Assembly (NCBI GenBank): GCA_964576515.1
Contig: CAZNUW010000011.1
Location: 62,001-126,000 of the forward strand
Length of the DNA stretch: 64,000 nt
Source: SHVO01 sp964576515
GTDB lineage: Bacteria > Pseudomonadota > Alphaproteobacteria > Rhodospirillales > Rhodospirillaceae
Direction: 5' to 3'
A program made the position numbers and the translations under genes. The notes beneath the pieces were generated by a model that made no database searches, was not told the origin of the DNA, and worked only from the letters and a program-made list of their open reading frames with translations. Position 1 is the stretch's first letter; each line of letters opens with the position of its first letter. Of this stretch, positions 48,927 to 56,189 are shown in pieces.

Positions 48927-50078
48927 ATGGGCGTGTCATTTCCCGGTCAGGCGTCTCTCAAGACCCGCGCCGCTTTCGCGGTCGCCCTGTTGTCGGTCGC
49001 GTCGGCGCCCGGTACGGCTTTCGCCTTGGAGAGCAAGACCTTCGTGGTCGGCTGGTTCTCTCACGCCACCAACAATGTCGACAGCGATTGCGGCCCCGGC
49101 GGCCCCAACCCCACCGTCCAGGATCAATACCTGAAGGACCTGGCCGACCTCGGTCTCTCGGGCGAGGAGATCGAAGCGCTCATCAAGGAGCGTGACAGCA
49201 ACGACGAAGGTCCGAACCGTTTCGCCGAGCTAATCCGCACCCGCGGCCGCATCGACGGTAAACCGGTCAATCCCTACATGTACCCCGCGACCGTGAAGGA
49301 TCCGGAGTGGAAAGCCCTGGTCGGCGGCCAGGCTTACGGCTTCGACCTCGACGGCAAGGGGCCGGACCAACCCGGCAGCTTCCAGCACGTCGATACCAAG
49401 CAGAAGGGCATCGATCACAAGCTCTATCGCGCGGTCGGCTGCTACCGCGCCTTCCGCGGGTCCCTTGAAGGCCGTCCGACCTATTGGGATTGGGCCTGGG
49501 GCCAGCTGAAGGACTCTCAGCCCGCCTGGCTCATCACCATCACCGGCGAAGACCTCACCCAGGACGGCGAGGTCACCATCACCTTCGACCGCGCGCTTGA
49601 GCATCTCGCCTCGAACATCGACAGCACCCCGCGCGCCGACGTCACCTACCGCATCGATCCCGATCCCCGCTCCCACAACGTCATGAAGGGGCGCATCGAG
49701 AACGGCGTCGTCACCGCGTCCATGCCCGGCATGTTCCGCATGTTCCAGAACCCGCTCGCCCTGCCGGAGTTCCGCCTTGAGAACGCGAAGTTCGATTTCA
49801 AGATCCGCCGCGACGGCACCGCCGACGGCTTCCTCGGCGGCTATCAGCCGTGGAGCGACCTCTATTTCGCCTTCGCCAGCGGCGGCCAGGCTATCGAACA
49901 GTGCATCGTCGGCGACATCCCCGGCCTCTACTACTTGCTCAAGAAGAACGCCGACGGACACCCCGATGCCGCGACGGGCGTGAACAGCACCATCTCGGCC
50001 GCCTACTACGTCGAAGCCGTGCCGGCCTTCGCCGTCCCCGCCTCGGAAGCGCGCTACGACAGCGTCACCGGCAACTAG
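48927..50078 (+). CDS. Exported protein of cassette B, unrecognised family
   Basis: 383 residues, first gene of cassette B. A signal peptide (KTRAAFAVALLSVASAPGTAFA) ends near residue 34. The paralogue is 40491-41600; shared features are the DLDGK loop, HKLYRAVGC with conserved Cys, VTITFDRALEHL and the C-terminal DGHPDAATGVNSTISA. An additional N-terminal DSDCGPGGPNP segment carries a second Cys. The ATG at 48927 is preceded by GGAGGAGG only 0-4 nt away, and a GTG at 48933 is a workable alternative. No family recognised. Confidence 0.75.
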   Translation: MGVSFPGQASLKTRAAFAVALLSVASAPGTAFALESKTFVVGWFSHATNNVDSDCGPGGPNPTVQDQYLKDLADLGLSGEEIEALIKERDSNDEGPNRFAELIRTRGRIDGKPVNPYMYPATVKDPEWKALVGGQAYGFDLDGKGPDQPGSFQHVDTKQKGIDHKLYRAVGCYRAFRGSLEGRPTYWDWAWGQLKDSQPAWLITITGEDLTQDGEVTITFDRALEHLASNIDSTPRADVTYRIDPDPRSHNVMKGRIENGVVTASMPGMFRMFQNPLALPEFRLENAKFDFKIRRDGTADGFLGGYQPWSDLYFAFASGGQAIEQCIVGDIPGLYYLLKKNADGHPDAATGVNSTISAAYYVEAVPAFAVPASEARYDSVTGN

Positions 50079-50100
50079 TTCAGATCGCAGGTATCGTCAG

Positions 50101-51801
50101 ATGACATCACGTTCCACAAACCGGCTGAAGAAGCACAGCCTCGCGAGCGTCCTCGTCGGCCTCATCGCGGCGGGCGCGCTGTCCGCGTGCTCGCAGCAGG
50201 ACGGCTCCGCGGCCAAAGCCCCCGCTTCCACCGCCGCCGTCAACCTCGACGCACCCTCGCAGCTCGTCATGCGCCGCCTCACCGGCGAACAGTATCAAAA
50301 CATCATCACCGACGTGTTCGGCCCCACCATCGACTTCGGCGGCCGGTTCGAGCCCGACATGCGCACCGACGGCCTGCTCGCCATCGGCTCCAGCCACGTC
50401 GGCGTCACCTCGGCAGGCATGGAGCAGTACGACGCGATGTCGCGCACCATCGCCGCGCAGATCGTCGACGAAAAACACCGCGACATGATGCTGAGCTGCG
50501 CGCCGAAGGATCCGAAGACCGCCGACGACGCCTGTGTGCGCCAGATCATGACCGAGGTGGGCGGCCTCTTGTATCGCCGGCCGCTGACGGCCGCGGAAAC
50601 CGACGCCTTCGTGACCGCCGCGCGCCTCGCCACCGCCGAGACCAAGGACTTCTACACCGGCCTCTCCCTCAGCCTCGCCTCGATGCTGTCGTCGCCGAAG
50701 TTCCTTTTCCGCGCCGAAACGGCCGTCACCGCCCGCGGCGAGACGCGCCTCGATCCCTATTCCACGGCCTCGCGCTTGAGCTTCTTCCTCTGGAACTCGA
50801 GCCCCGACGCCCAGCTCATGCAGGCCGCCGCCAAAGGCGAACTCAACACGCAAAGGGGGCTCGCCAAGCAGGTCGACCGTATGCTCGCCTCGCCCCGCCT
50901 CGAAGCCGGCGTGCGCGCGTTCTTCGTCGACTTCCTCGGCTTCGACGAATTCGAGAACGTGACCAAGGATACTGCCTTGTTCCCGAAGTTCAGCACCCAG
51001 GCCGCGGACGACGCGCAGGAACAAACCCTGCGCACCATCGTCGACGTCGTGCTGACCAACAAGGGCGACTACCGCGACATCTTCACCACGCGCAAGACGT
51101 TCCTCACCAAGGAACTCGGCGCGATCTACCAGGTGCCCGTCGTCAGCTATCTGCCGAACGGCTCGCCCGACACGTGGCACCCGTTTGAATTCGCCGCCGA
51201 CGACAACCGCGCGGGCATCATCACCCACATGAGCTTCACCGCCCTGCACTCGCCCTCGGGCCGCGGCTCCGCCGTGCTCCGCGGCAAGGCCGTGCGCGAA
51301 GTGTTGCTGTGCCAGAAAGTGCCCGCGCCGCCGGGCGACGTGTCGTTCGACCTTATCAACGACACCACCAACTACCGCACGGCCCGCGACCGCTTGGCCG
51401 CCCACACCCGCGAACCGATGTGCGCGGGCTGCCACAAGATCACCGATCCGCTTGGGTTGGCGCTTGAGAACTTCGATGCGGCCGGCGCCTGGCGCAGCAC
51501 CGAAGGCGGCGTGAAGCTCGATACGTCGGGCGTCGTCGACGGCAAGAAGTTTGAAGGCCCGGGGGACCTCGGCAAAGTGGTCGCCTCCATGCCGGGCGTG
51601 ACCACCTGCGTGACCAACCGCATGCTCGGCTACGCGCTTGGCCGCCAACCGGCCCGCCAGCAGATCGCCGCGCTCGAAAAGAGCTTCGCGGCCGCCGGTT
51701 ATCGTATCCCCGATCTGATGAAGCTCATCGCGACCAGCGACAGCTTCACCCTCGTTTCACCCGAAAAAGCCGCGACGCAGACCGCGTCGGCCGCGAACTA
51801 G
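50101..51801 (+). CDS. PSD/PSCyt haem lipoprotein (DUF1592/1588), cassette B
   Basis: 566 residues; lipobox ALSACS with lipid Cys30. Domains: PSD3/DUF1587 (RRLTGEQYQNIITDVFG, ~58-74), PSD5/DUF1595 (GGLLYRRPLTAAE, ~158-170), PSD4/DUF1592 (SLASMLSSPKFLFRAE to RAFFVDFLGF, ~190-285), PSCyt3/DUF1588 (LRGKAVREVLLCQKVPAPP, ~395-415), haem motif CAGCH (C441-H445) and PSD2/DUF1585 (VTTCVTNRMLGYALGRQ). It is homologous to the cassette A gene along its whole length. Probably anchored in the envelope with one c-type haem. The start follows the previous stop by 22 nt. Confidence 0.9.
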   Translation: MTSRSTNRLKKHSLASVLVGLIAAGALSACSQQDGSAAKAPASTAAVNLDAPSQLVMRRLTGEQYQNIITDVFGPTIDFGGRFEPDMRTDGLLAIGSSHVGVTSAGMEQYDAMSRTIAAQIVDEKHRDMMLSCAPKDPKTADDACVRQIMTEVGGLLYRRPLTAAETDAFVTAARLATAETKDFYTGLSLSLASMLSSPKFLFRAETAVTARGETRLDPYSTASRLSFFLWNSSPDAQLMQAAAKGELNTQRGLAKQVDRMLASPRLEAGVRAFFVDFLGFDEFENVTKDTALFPKFSTQAADDAQEQTLRTIVDVVLTNKGDYRDIFTTRKTFLTKELGAIYQVPVVSYLPNGSPDTWHPFEFAADDNRAGIITHMSFTALHSPSGRGSAVLRGKAVREVLLCQKVPAPPGDVSFDLINDTTNYRTARDRLAAHTREPMCAGCHKITDPLGLALENFDAAGAWRSTEGGVKLDTSGVVDGKKFEGPGDLGKVVASMPGVTTCVTNRMLGYALGRQPARQQIAALEKSFAAAGYRIPDLMKLIATSDSFTLVSPEKAATQTASAAN

Positions 51802-51813
51802 GAGGAGGCTTCA

Positions 51814-53139
51814 ATGACCCGTTTGGTGAATCGCCGTAATGTTCTTAAGGGAACCATGGGTGTCGGCGCCGTCACGGTCGGCCTACCCTTCCTCGACGCG
51901 TTCCTGAACACCAACGGCACGGCCCTGGCCGCAACCGGCAAGGAACTCCCGATCTGCTTCGGCACCTGGTACCAGGGCCTCGGCTTCGATCCGGGCCAGT
52001 GGATCCCGGAGAAGGTCGGCACGGACTATACGAACAAGCACCAACTCCGCATGTTCGAGCCGCTGAAGCACAAGATCACCATCATCAGCGGCACCAAGTA
52101 CTTCATGGACGGCCGCCCGCTCGAGACGCACACCTCGGGCTATCAGATCTCCTCCACGGGTGCCTTGCGCGGCGGCGTGGTGTACGGCGCCTCGCTCGAT
52201 CAGATCATCGCCGACCAGATCGGCAAGCGCACCCGTTTCCGCTCCCTCGAAGCCTCGATCGGCGGCGGCCGCCGCAGCTTCTCGAAGGGCGTCGGCGCCA
52301 ATACCAACCCGGCCGAAACCTCGCCGACCGCGCTCTACACCCGTATCTTCGGGCCGGAGTTCATCGATCCGAACGCGGCCGACTTCCAGCCGGACCCCAT
52401 GGTCATGGCGCGCCAGAGCGTGCTGTCGGCTGTGAAGGACGAACGCATGGACCTGATGCGGCAGGTCGGCGCCGCCGACCGCGCGCGGCTCGAACAATAT
52501 TTCACGTCGCTCCGCGACATCGAAAATCAGCTCGCTCTTGAGATGCAGAAGCCGGAACCGCTTCCGGCCTGCCATATCCCCGGCGAGTCCGAGGCCGGCG
52601 GCACCGGCGACAGCGTCGTGGAAGCCGAGAAGAACGGCACCATCTTCGGCAAGCTGCTCGCCAACGCCGTGGCCTGCGGCCAGACCCGCGTCATCAATAT
52701 CGTGCTGGGCTCCAACGGCCTGCGCAAGCCGGGCAATCCCTTGTCCTGGCACGTGCTCACGCACGAAGAACCGGTGGACGATGCGCTTGGCTATCAGCGT
52801 GAAGTCGGCTGGTTCGTCGAGTGGGCGAACTCGCGCTTCTTCGATTTCATCAAAGCCATGGATGAAATGAAGGAAGGCGACGCCACGGTTCTGGACCGTA
52901 TGGCCCTCCTCTGGCAGACCGACCACGGTTATGCCCGCACACACACCATGGATGACCTCGCGACCCTCGTCGTGGGCGGTGGCGCCGGCCGTCTGAAACC
53001 GGGCCAGCACATCCGCGCCGCCGGTGACCCGCAGACCCGCATCGGCCTCACGCTCCAGCAGATGATGGGCGTCTCGGTCAGCAACTGGGGCGGCGGCTCA
53101 AACCAGACCTCGAAGACCATGACGGAACTCCTGGCCTAA
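51814..53139 (+). CDS. Tat-exported HXXSHH (DUF1552) protein, cassette B
   Basis: 441 residues. NRRNVLKGTMGVGAVTVGLPFLDAFL is a twin-arginine signal. The body has DUF1552 features: GTWYQGLGFDPG, LKHKITIISGTKYFMDGRPLETHTSGY, GGVVYGASLDQIIADQIG, SIGGGRRSFSKG, RARLEQYFTSLRDIENQLALEMQK and HVLTHEEPVD. AGGAGG lies before the ATG, 12 nt after the PSD protein stop. The metal-ligand-like CHH seen in cassette A is THTSGY here, so the two copies may have diverged in function. Confidence 0.9.
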   Translation: MTRLVNRRNVLKGTMGVGAVTVGLPFLDAFLNTNGTALAATGKELPICFGTWYQGLGFDPGQWIPEKVGTDYTNKHQLRMFEPLKHKITIISGTKYFMDGRPLETHTSGYQISSTGALRGGVVYGASLDQIIADQIGKRTRFRSLEASIGGGRRSFSKGVGANTNPAETSPTALYTRIFGPEFIDPNAADFQPDPMVMARQSVLSAVKDERMDLMRQVGAADRARLEQYFTSLRDIENQLALEMQKPEPLPACHIPGESEAGGTGDSVVEAEKNGTIFGKLLANAVACGQTRVINIVLGSNGLRKPGNPLSWHVLTHEEPVDDALGYQREVGWFVEWANSRFFDFIKAMDEMKEGDATVLDRMALLWQTDHGYARTHTMDDLATLVVGGGAGRLKPGQHIRAAGDPQTRIGLTLQQMMGVSVSNWGGGSNQTSKTMTELLA

Positions 53140-53181
53140 CGCCGGGCAAAGCTGAACGCGCAATCACGGGAGAAGGCGCAG

Positions 53182-54585
53182 ATGAAGATCAGTGGGAAGC
53201 TTTTGATCGCGGGTGTTTCGTTGGTGGCCGTGGCGCTCGCGCAAGGATCCGCGGACGCCGCGCGCGCCAAAAAGGGCGACGACGGTGCGGCCGCCTGGAC
53301 GCCGCCCGGCATCACCCTTCAACCGCTGGGCAAGGCCCAAGGCTACGATCTCGGTAAACAGACCGCCGCCTTCTTGGGCCGCGACGAGATCGTGTTCGCC
53401 AACGCCAAGGGCATGACGCTCTACACCTACGCGCCCGATGTCGCGGGCAGCGGCACGTCGGCCTGTGTGGCCGAGTGCACGGCGAAGTGGAAGCCCTTCG
53501 CCCCGCCGGAAGGCTTCAAACCCGCGAACGCGTGGAACGTCATCACACGTGACGACGGCGCCAAGCAACTCACGCTCGCCGGGAAGCCGCTTTACACCTA
53601 CGTCGACGATGTCGATCCGGGCTCGGTGCACGGCAACAGCCCGGCCAAGACGGGCTCACGCCGCATCGACGGCGCGGGCCGCGTGGTCGGCGGCGGCAAC
53701 CGCGGCGGCGGCATCAAAGCCGCGCCGGATGTCCCGTTGCCCGCGGAATGGAAAACCGCAAACGCGTTCCCGGTCGCCGGCATCGAGACGCCCTCGGGCC
53801 TCCAGGTGCGCGAAGTCCCCGACGCAACCGCGGTCGTGCTGGTCAATCATGAAGGCCGCACCCTCTATGCCTTCAAGGGCAGCGCGAAGAAGGCCCCGGC
53901 CGACGCGAGTTGGAAGCCCGCCCCCGCCCCGCAGTTCGCGAAAACGGTCGGTGACTTCAATTTCGTCACCCGCGCGGACGGCATCAAGCAATGGACCTAT
54001 AAGGGTCAGGCGCTTTACACCTACGAATACGACCTCACCTCGGGCGACGCCTACGGGATCGGCCGCGACGCGAAGTTCGATATCGCCGCCGTCACGCGCT
54101 ACTACATGCCAGACGGCGTGCGCGTCACCCACACGCCGGGTCAAGGCAAGGTGCTCGCCACCGATGCCGGCATGACGCTCTACCGCCGCGACGGCCACAT
54201 CCTGCAATCGGGCGGCGGCCGCAGCTTGCGCCGCGGCAACCCGGCTCGTCCGGCCGTGGGCCGCGATATCGGCACCAACCCGCGCTGCTCGGAACAGTGC
54301 CTTTCCGTGTGGAAACCGTTCCTCGCGCCGGCCGACGCCCAGCCGCAAGGCTTCTGGGATGTCGCCACCCGCGCCGACGGCCAAAAGCAGTGGGTCTATC
54401 AGGGCTACGCCATGTGGACCTACACCGGCGACCGCAAGCCGGGCGACATGAACGGCAACGACGACTTCCAGTACGCCTTCGCCGACACGCCGAACATGGC
54501 CAACGACGCGCCGAAACCGACCTACGACTTCGGCACCTGGATGGACGGCGCGCCCGCCATGTACTGGGTCATCGCGACGCCGTAA
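53182..54585 (+). CDS. Secreted Lipoprotein_15 (COG4315) repeat protein, cassette B
   Basis: 467 residues; signal peptide of about 25 residues ending in ADAA. Three repeats of the COG4315 pattern: GMTLYTYAPDVAGSGTSACVAECTAKWKPF with NVITRDDGAKQLTLAGKPLYTY (~70-155), GRTLYAFKGS with VTRADGIKQWTYKGQALYTYEYD (~220-295) and GMTLYRRDG, a CSEQCLSVWKPF pair of Cys, ATRADGQKQWVYQGYAMWTY (~330-420). Cys pairs suggest disulfides. The last gene of cassette B, 42 nt after DUF1552, and followed by a strong terminator. Confidence 0.87.
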   Translation: MKISGKLLIAGVSLVAVALAQGSADAARAKKGDDGAAAWTPPGITLQPLGKAQGYDLGKQTAAFLGRDEIVFANAKGMTLYTYAPDVAGSGTSACVAECTAKWKPFAPPEGFKPANAWNVITRDDGAKQLTLAGKPLYTYVDDVDPGSVHGNSPAKTGSRRIDGAGRVVGGGNRGGGIKAAPDVPLPAEWKTANAFPVAGIETPSGLQVREVPDATAVVLVNHEGRTLYAFKGSAKKAPADASWKPAPAPQFAKTVGDFNFVTRADGIKQWTYKGQALYTYEYDLTSGDAYGIGRDAKFDIAAVTRYYMPDGVRVTHTPGQGKVLATDAGMTLYRRDGHILQSGGGRSLRRGNPARPAVGRDIGTNPRCSEQCLSVWKPFLAPADAQPQGFWDVATRADGQKQWVYQGYAMWTYTGDRKPGDMNGNDDFQYAFADTPNMANDAPKPTYDFGTWMDGAPAMYWVIATP

Positions 54586-54605
54586 GCGCCCAAGCCCCAA
54601 AAACA

Positions 54606-54635
54606 AAAAGGCCCGCGAGCAATCGCGGGCCTTTT
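54606..54635 (+). terminator. Rho-independent terminator at the end of cassette B
   Basis: Perfect 13-bp stem AAAAGGCCCGCGA / TCGCGGGCCTTTT with loop GCAA, 20 nt after the last gene of cassette B. U-runs on both sides allow bidirectional use. Confidence 0.95.
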
Positions 54636-54642
54636 ATTTCGT

Positions 54643-54686
54643 CCTATTTCGGGGACAGTCCTATTTCGGGGACAGTATACTTAATT
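54643..54686 (+). repeat. Left repeats of the RAYT element (two direct copies)
   Basis: Two adjacent copies of CCTATTTCGGGGACAGT at 54643-54659 and 54660-54676; the second extends with ATACTTAATT to 54686 and is the exact inverse of 55390-55416. Confidence 0.92.
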
Positions 54687-54692
54687 CACCCG

Positions 54693-55355
54693 TCACGTTT
54701 GCCGCGGCTTCGGTCCCCGCTTCCGCGGCGCGAGCGCGCGCTTCAATTTTCTCTCAAGTCCCGCGACAAACCGCTCCGGCCCCAGCGGCCGTCCTGTCCG
54801 TTCGCCCGCGCGGATCGCCTCGTAGGCCTCCGTGTCGAGCGGCGCGCCGAGATGTCCCGCCCAGTCCGGCACGATCTCAAGCATCGGGCGCACGCTGACC
54901 AGCGCGTCATCCCGCCCGCCGAGGTGCGCCTTCGCGCTCGACCACGGCCAATCCTGCGGCCGTTTCACAAGACGCGCGCGCACGGGGTTCTGCTCCACAT
55001 AACGCGCGCATGCGAGCGCGTGGCTTTCCGCCATCGGGAACGATGCGAAGCGCTCCTGCCACAGATGCCCGCGCCACCCCTCCCGCGCGTTGATGAACCG
55101 CGTATAGCGGCGATGCGCCTCGGCAAGCGCGTTCCGCAAACCATCCGGATCGGACGGCACGAGGATCAGATGAACGTGGTTGGGCATGAGGCAATAAGCC
55201 CAGACGGCGACGCCTGCGTCCGCGCAGCCCTGCGCGAGCAACGCGCGATAAGCGCGATAGTCGTCGTCGCCGAAGAAAACAGGCTGCCGCCGGTTGCCGC
55301 GCTGCGTAACGTGGTGCGGCACTCCCGGCGCAACCACGCGCGCGATCCGGGCCAT
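54693..55355 (-). CDS. REP-associated tyrosine transposase (RAYT, Y1 family)
   Basis: 220 residues. The HUH-type Y1 domain is clear: PHHVTQRGNRRQPVFF near the N-terminus, AYCLMPNHVHLILVP with the His-x-His metal pair, and ARYVEQNPVRARLV carrying the catalytic tyrosine. The C-terminal part WPWSSAKAHLGG and the basic RKRGPKPRQT tail are typical of RAYT proteins. These cleave single-stranded REP palindromes and are usually domesticated rather than freely moving. Start at ATG 55355. Confidence 0.9.
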   Translation of the reverse strand: MARIARVVAPGVPHHVTQRGNRRQPVFFGDDDYRAYRALLAQGCADAGVAVWAYCLMPNHVHLILVPSDPDGLRNALAEAHRRYTRFINAREGWRGHLWQERFASFPMAESHALACARYVEQNPVRARLVKRPQDWPWSSAKAHLGGRDDALVSVRPMLEIVPDWAGHLGAPLDTEAYEAIRAGERTGRPLGPERFVAGLERKLKRALAPRKRGPKPRQT

Positions 55356-55389
55356 GAGGTGAGCCTAGCGGAGCCGCGCGCGCACCGTC

Positions 55390-55443
55390 AATTAAGTATA
55401 CTGTCCCCGAAATAGGCGGCGTCCTATTTCGGGGACAGTATAC
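55390..55443 (-). repeat. Right repeats of the RAYT element (inverted pair forming a hairpin)
   Basis: GTATACTGTCCCCGAAATAGG-type arm at 55396-55416 and its reverse complement at 55423-55443 give a perfect 21-bp stem around the 6-nt loop CGGCGT, a likely RAYT substrate. Confidence 0.92.
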
Positions 55444-55477
55444 ATAATATGTAAGCCACCCGCGTTATACTGGCCGC

Positions 55478-56107
55478 TCAAATCGTGATTTGAGGCAGAT
55501 AGCGCGCGAGCGCCGCGACGATGTCGGCCGTGGTGCGCGTCTGAACAGCGTGGAACCCGGCCGCCCGCGCGCCTTCGACGTTCTCCGCGAGATCGTCGAA
55601 AAACAGGATGCGGTCGGCCGGCACACCCATCGCCCCCGCCACGTAGTCGAACGCCTCGCGGTCCGGTTTGCGCAGACCGATGGTCGAGGACACGAACAAC
55701 TTGCGGAAATGCGTCAGCACATCGGCGTATTGTTTCGCCCAGAAAATCTCGTGGGCGCGGTTGGTGTTCGAGAACACATAAAGCGGCACGTGGCGCTTCG
55801 CCGCTTCCAGCACCTTACCGATCCCCGCCATCTCGCCGACGAAAATCGCGTTCCAGCCTTCGAGAAGCTGATCGTCGGTCAACGTCACGCCCAGCGCGGT
55901 GCGCAAATGCGCGAAATAGTCCGACAACTCCGAGAACCCGCGTTCGTAGCGTTTATAGGGTTCGTCGATGACAAGATCGCGCTTCAAGCGCTCGGGCGCA
56001 CACCCTGCGTCCCTTGCCCAGCGCGCCAGCACGCGCTGAAAATCGATCTCGATGACCACGTTGCCGAGATCGAACAGGAGGGCGTCGATTTGAGGAGCGC
56101 TTTTCAT
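55478..56107 (-). CDS. HAD-family phosphatase (YihX-like)
   Basis: 209 residues from the ATG at 56107. HAD motif I is FDLGNVVIEIDF, as in YihX glucose-1-phosphate phosphatase, motif II lies in LYVFSNTNRAHEIF, the motif III Lys in IGLRKPDREAFDYVAG, and motif IV in ILFFDDLAENVEGARAAG. Four-helix cap sequences follow motif I. The nucleophile Asp is followed by Gly rather than Asp, as in YihX. A phosphatase on a small sugar phosphate is likely; the substrate is not proven. It is the gene downstream of the TonB receptor terminator. Confidence 0.87.
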   Translation of the reverse strand: MKSAPQIDALLFDLGNVVIEIDFQRVLARWARDAGCAPERLKRDLVIDEPYKRYERGFSELSDYFAHLRTALGVTLTDDQLLEGWNAIFVGEMAGIGKVLEAAKRHVPLYVFSNTNRAHEIFWAKQYADVLTHFRKLFVSSTIGLRKPDREAFDYVAGAMGVPADRILFFDDLAENVEGARAAGFHAVQTRTTADIVAALARYLPQITI

Positions 56108-56135
56108 GGACCGGTTATATCCCGTCCCTCGCCTA

Positions 56136-56165
56136 AAAGAAAAAGGGGGACTTTCGCCCCCCTTT
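56136..56165 (-). terminator. Rho-independent terminator of the large TonB receptor gene
   Basis: Minus strand AAAGGGGG / CCCCCTTT stem with an 8-nt loop, followed by TTCTTTT, 25 nt past the receptor stop at 56190. Confidence 0.8.
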
Positions 56166-56189
56166 CCCTCGTTGCGCTCTCTTACGATC

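Larger units (their letters stand above)
54643..55443. mobile_element. RAYT element with flanking inverted repeats
   Basis: One tyrosine transposase gene (54693-55355) is framed by copies of a repeat beginning CCTATTTCGGGGACAGT. Left side: two direct copies (54643-54659 and 54660-54686). Right side: an inverted copy (55390-55416) and a direct copy (55423-55443). The 27 bp at 54660-54686 and 55390-55416 are exact inverted repeats, giving a 757-bp unit. This is the layout of REP-associated tyrosine transposases. Confidence 0.85.

Noticed and set aside
50107..51648. Minus-strand ORF of 513 codons opposite the cassette B PSCyt gene
   Set aside because: Composition is that of a shadow frame; the plus-strand gene has the haem motif, signal peptide and a paralogue in cassette A.
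54643..55443. Repeats of CCTATTTCGGGGACAGT as a CRISPR array
   Set aside because: Only four copies in mixed orientation flanking a transposase, without regular spacers.
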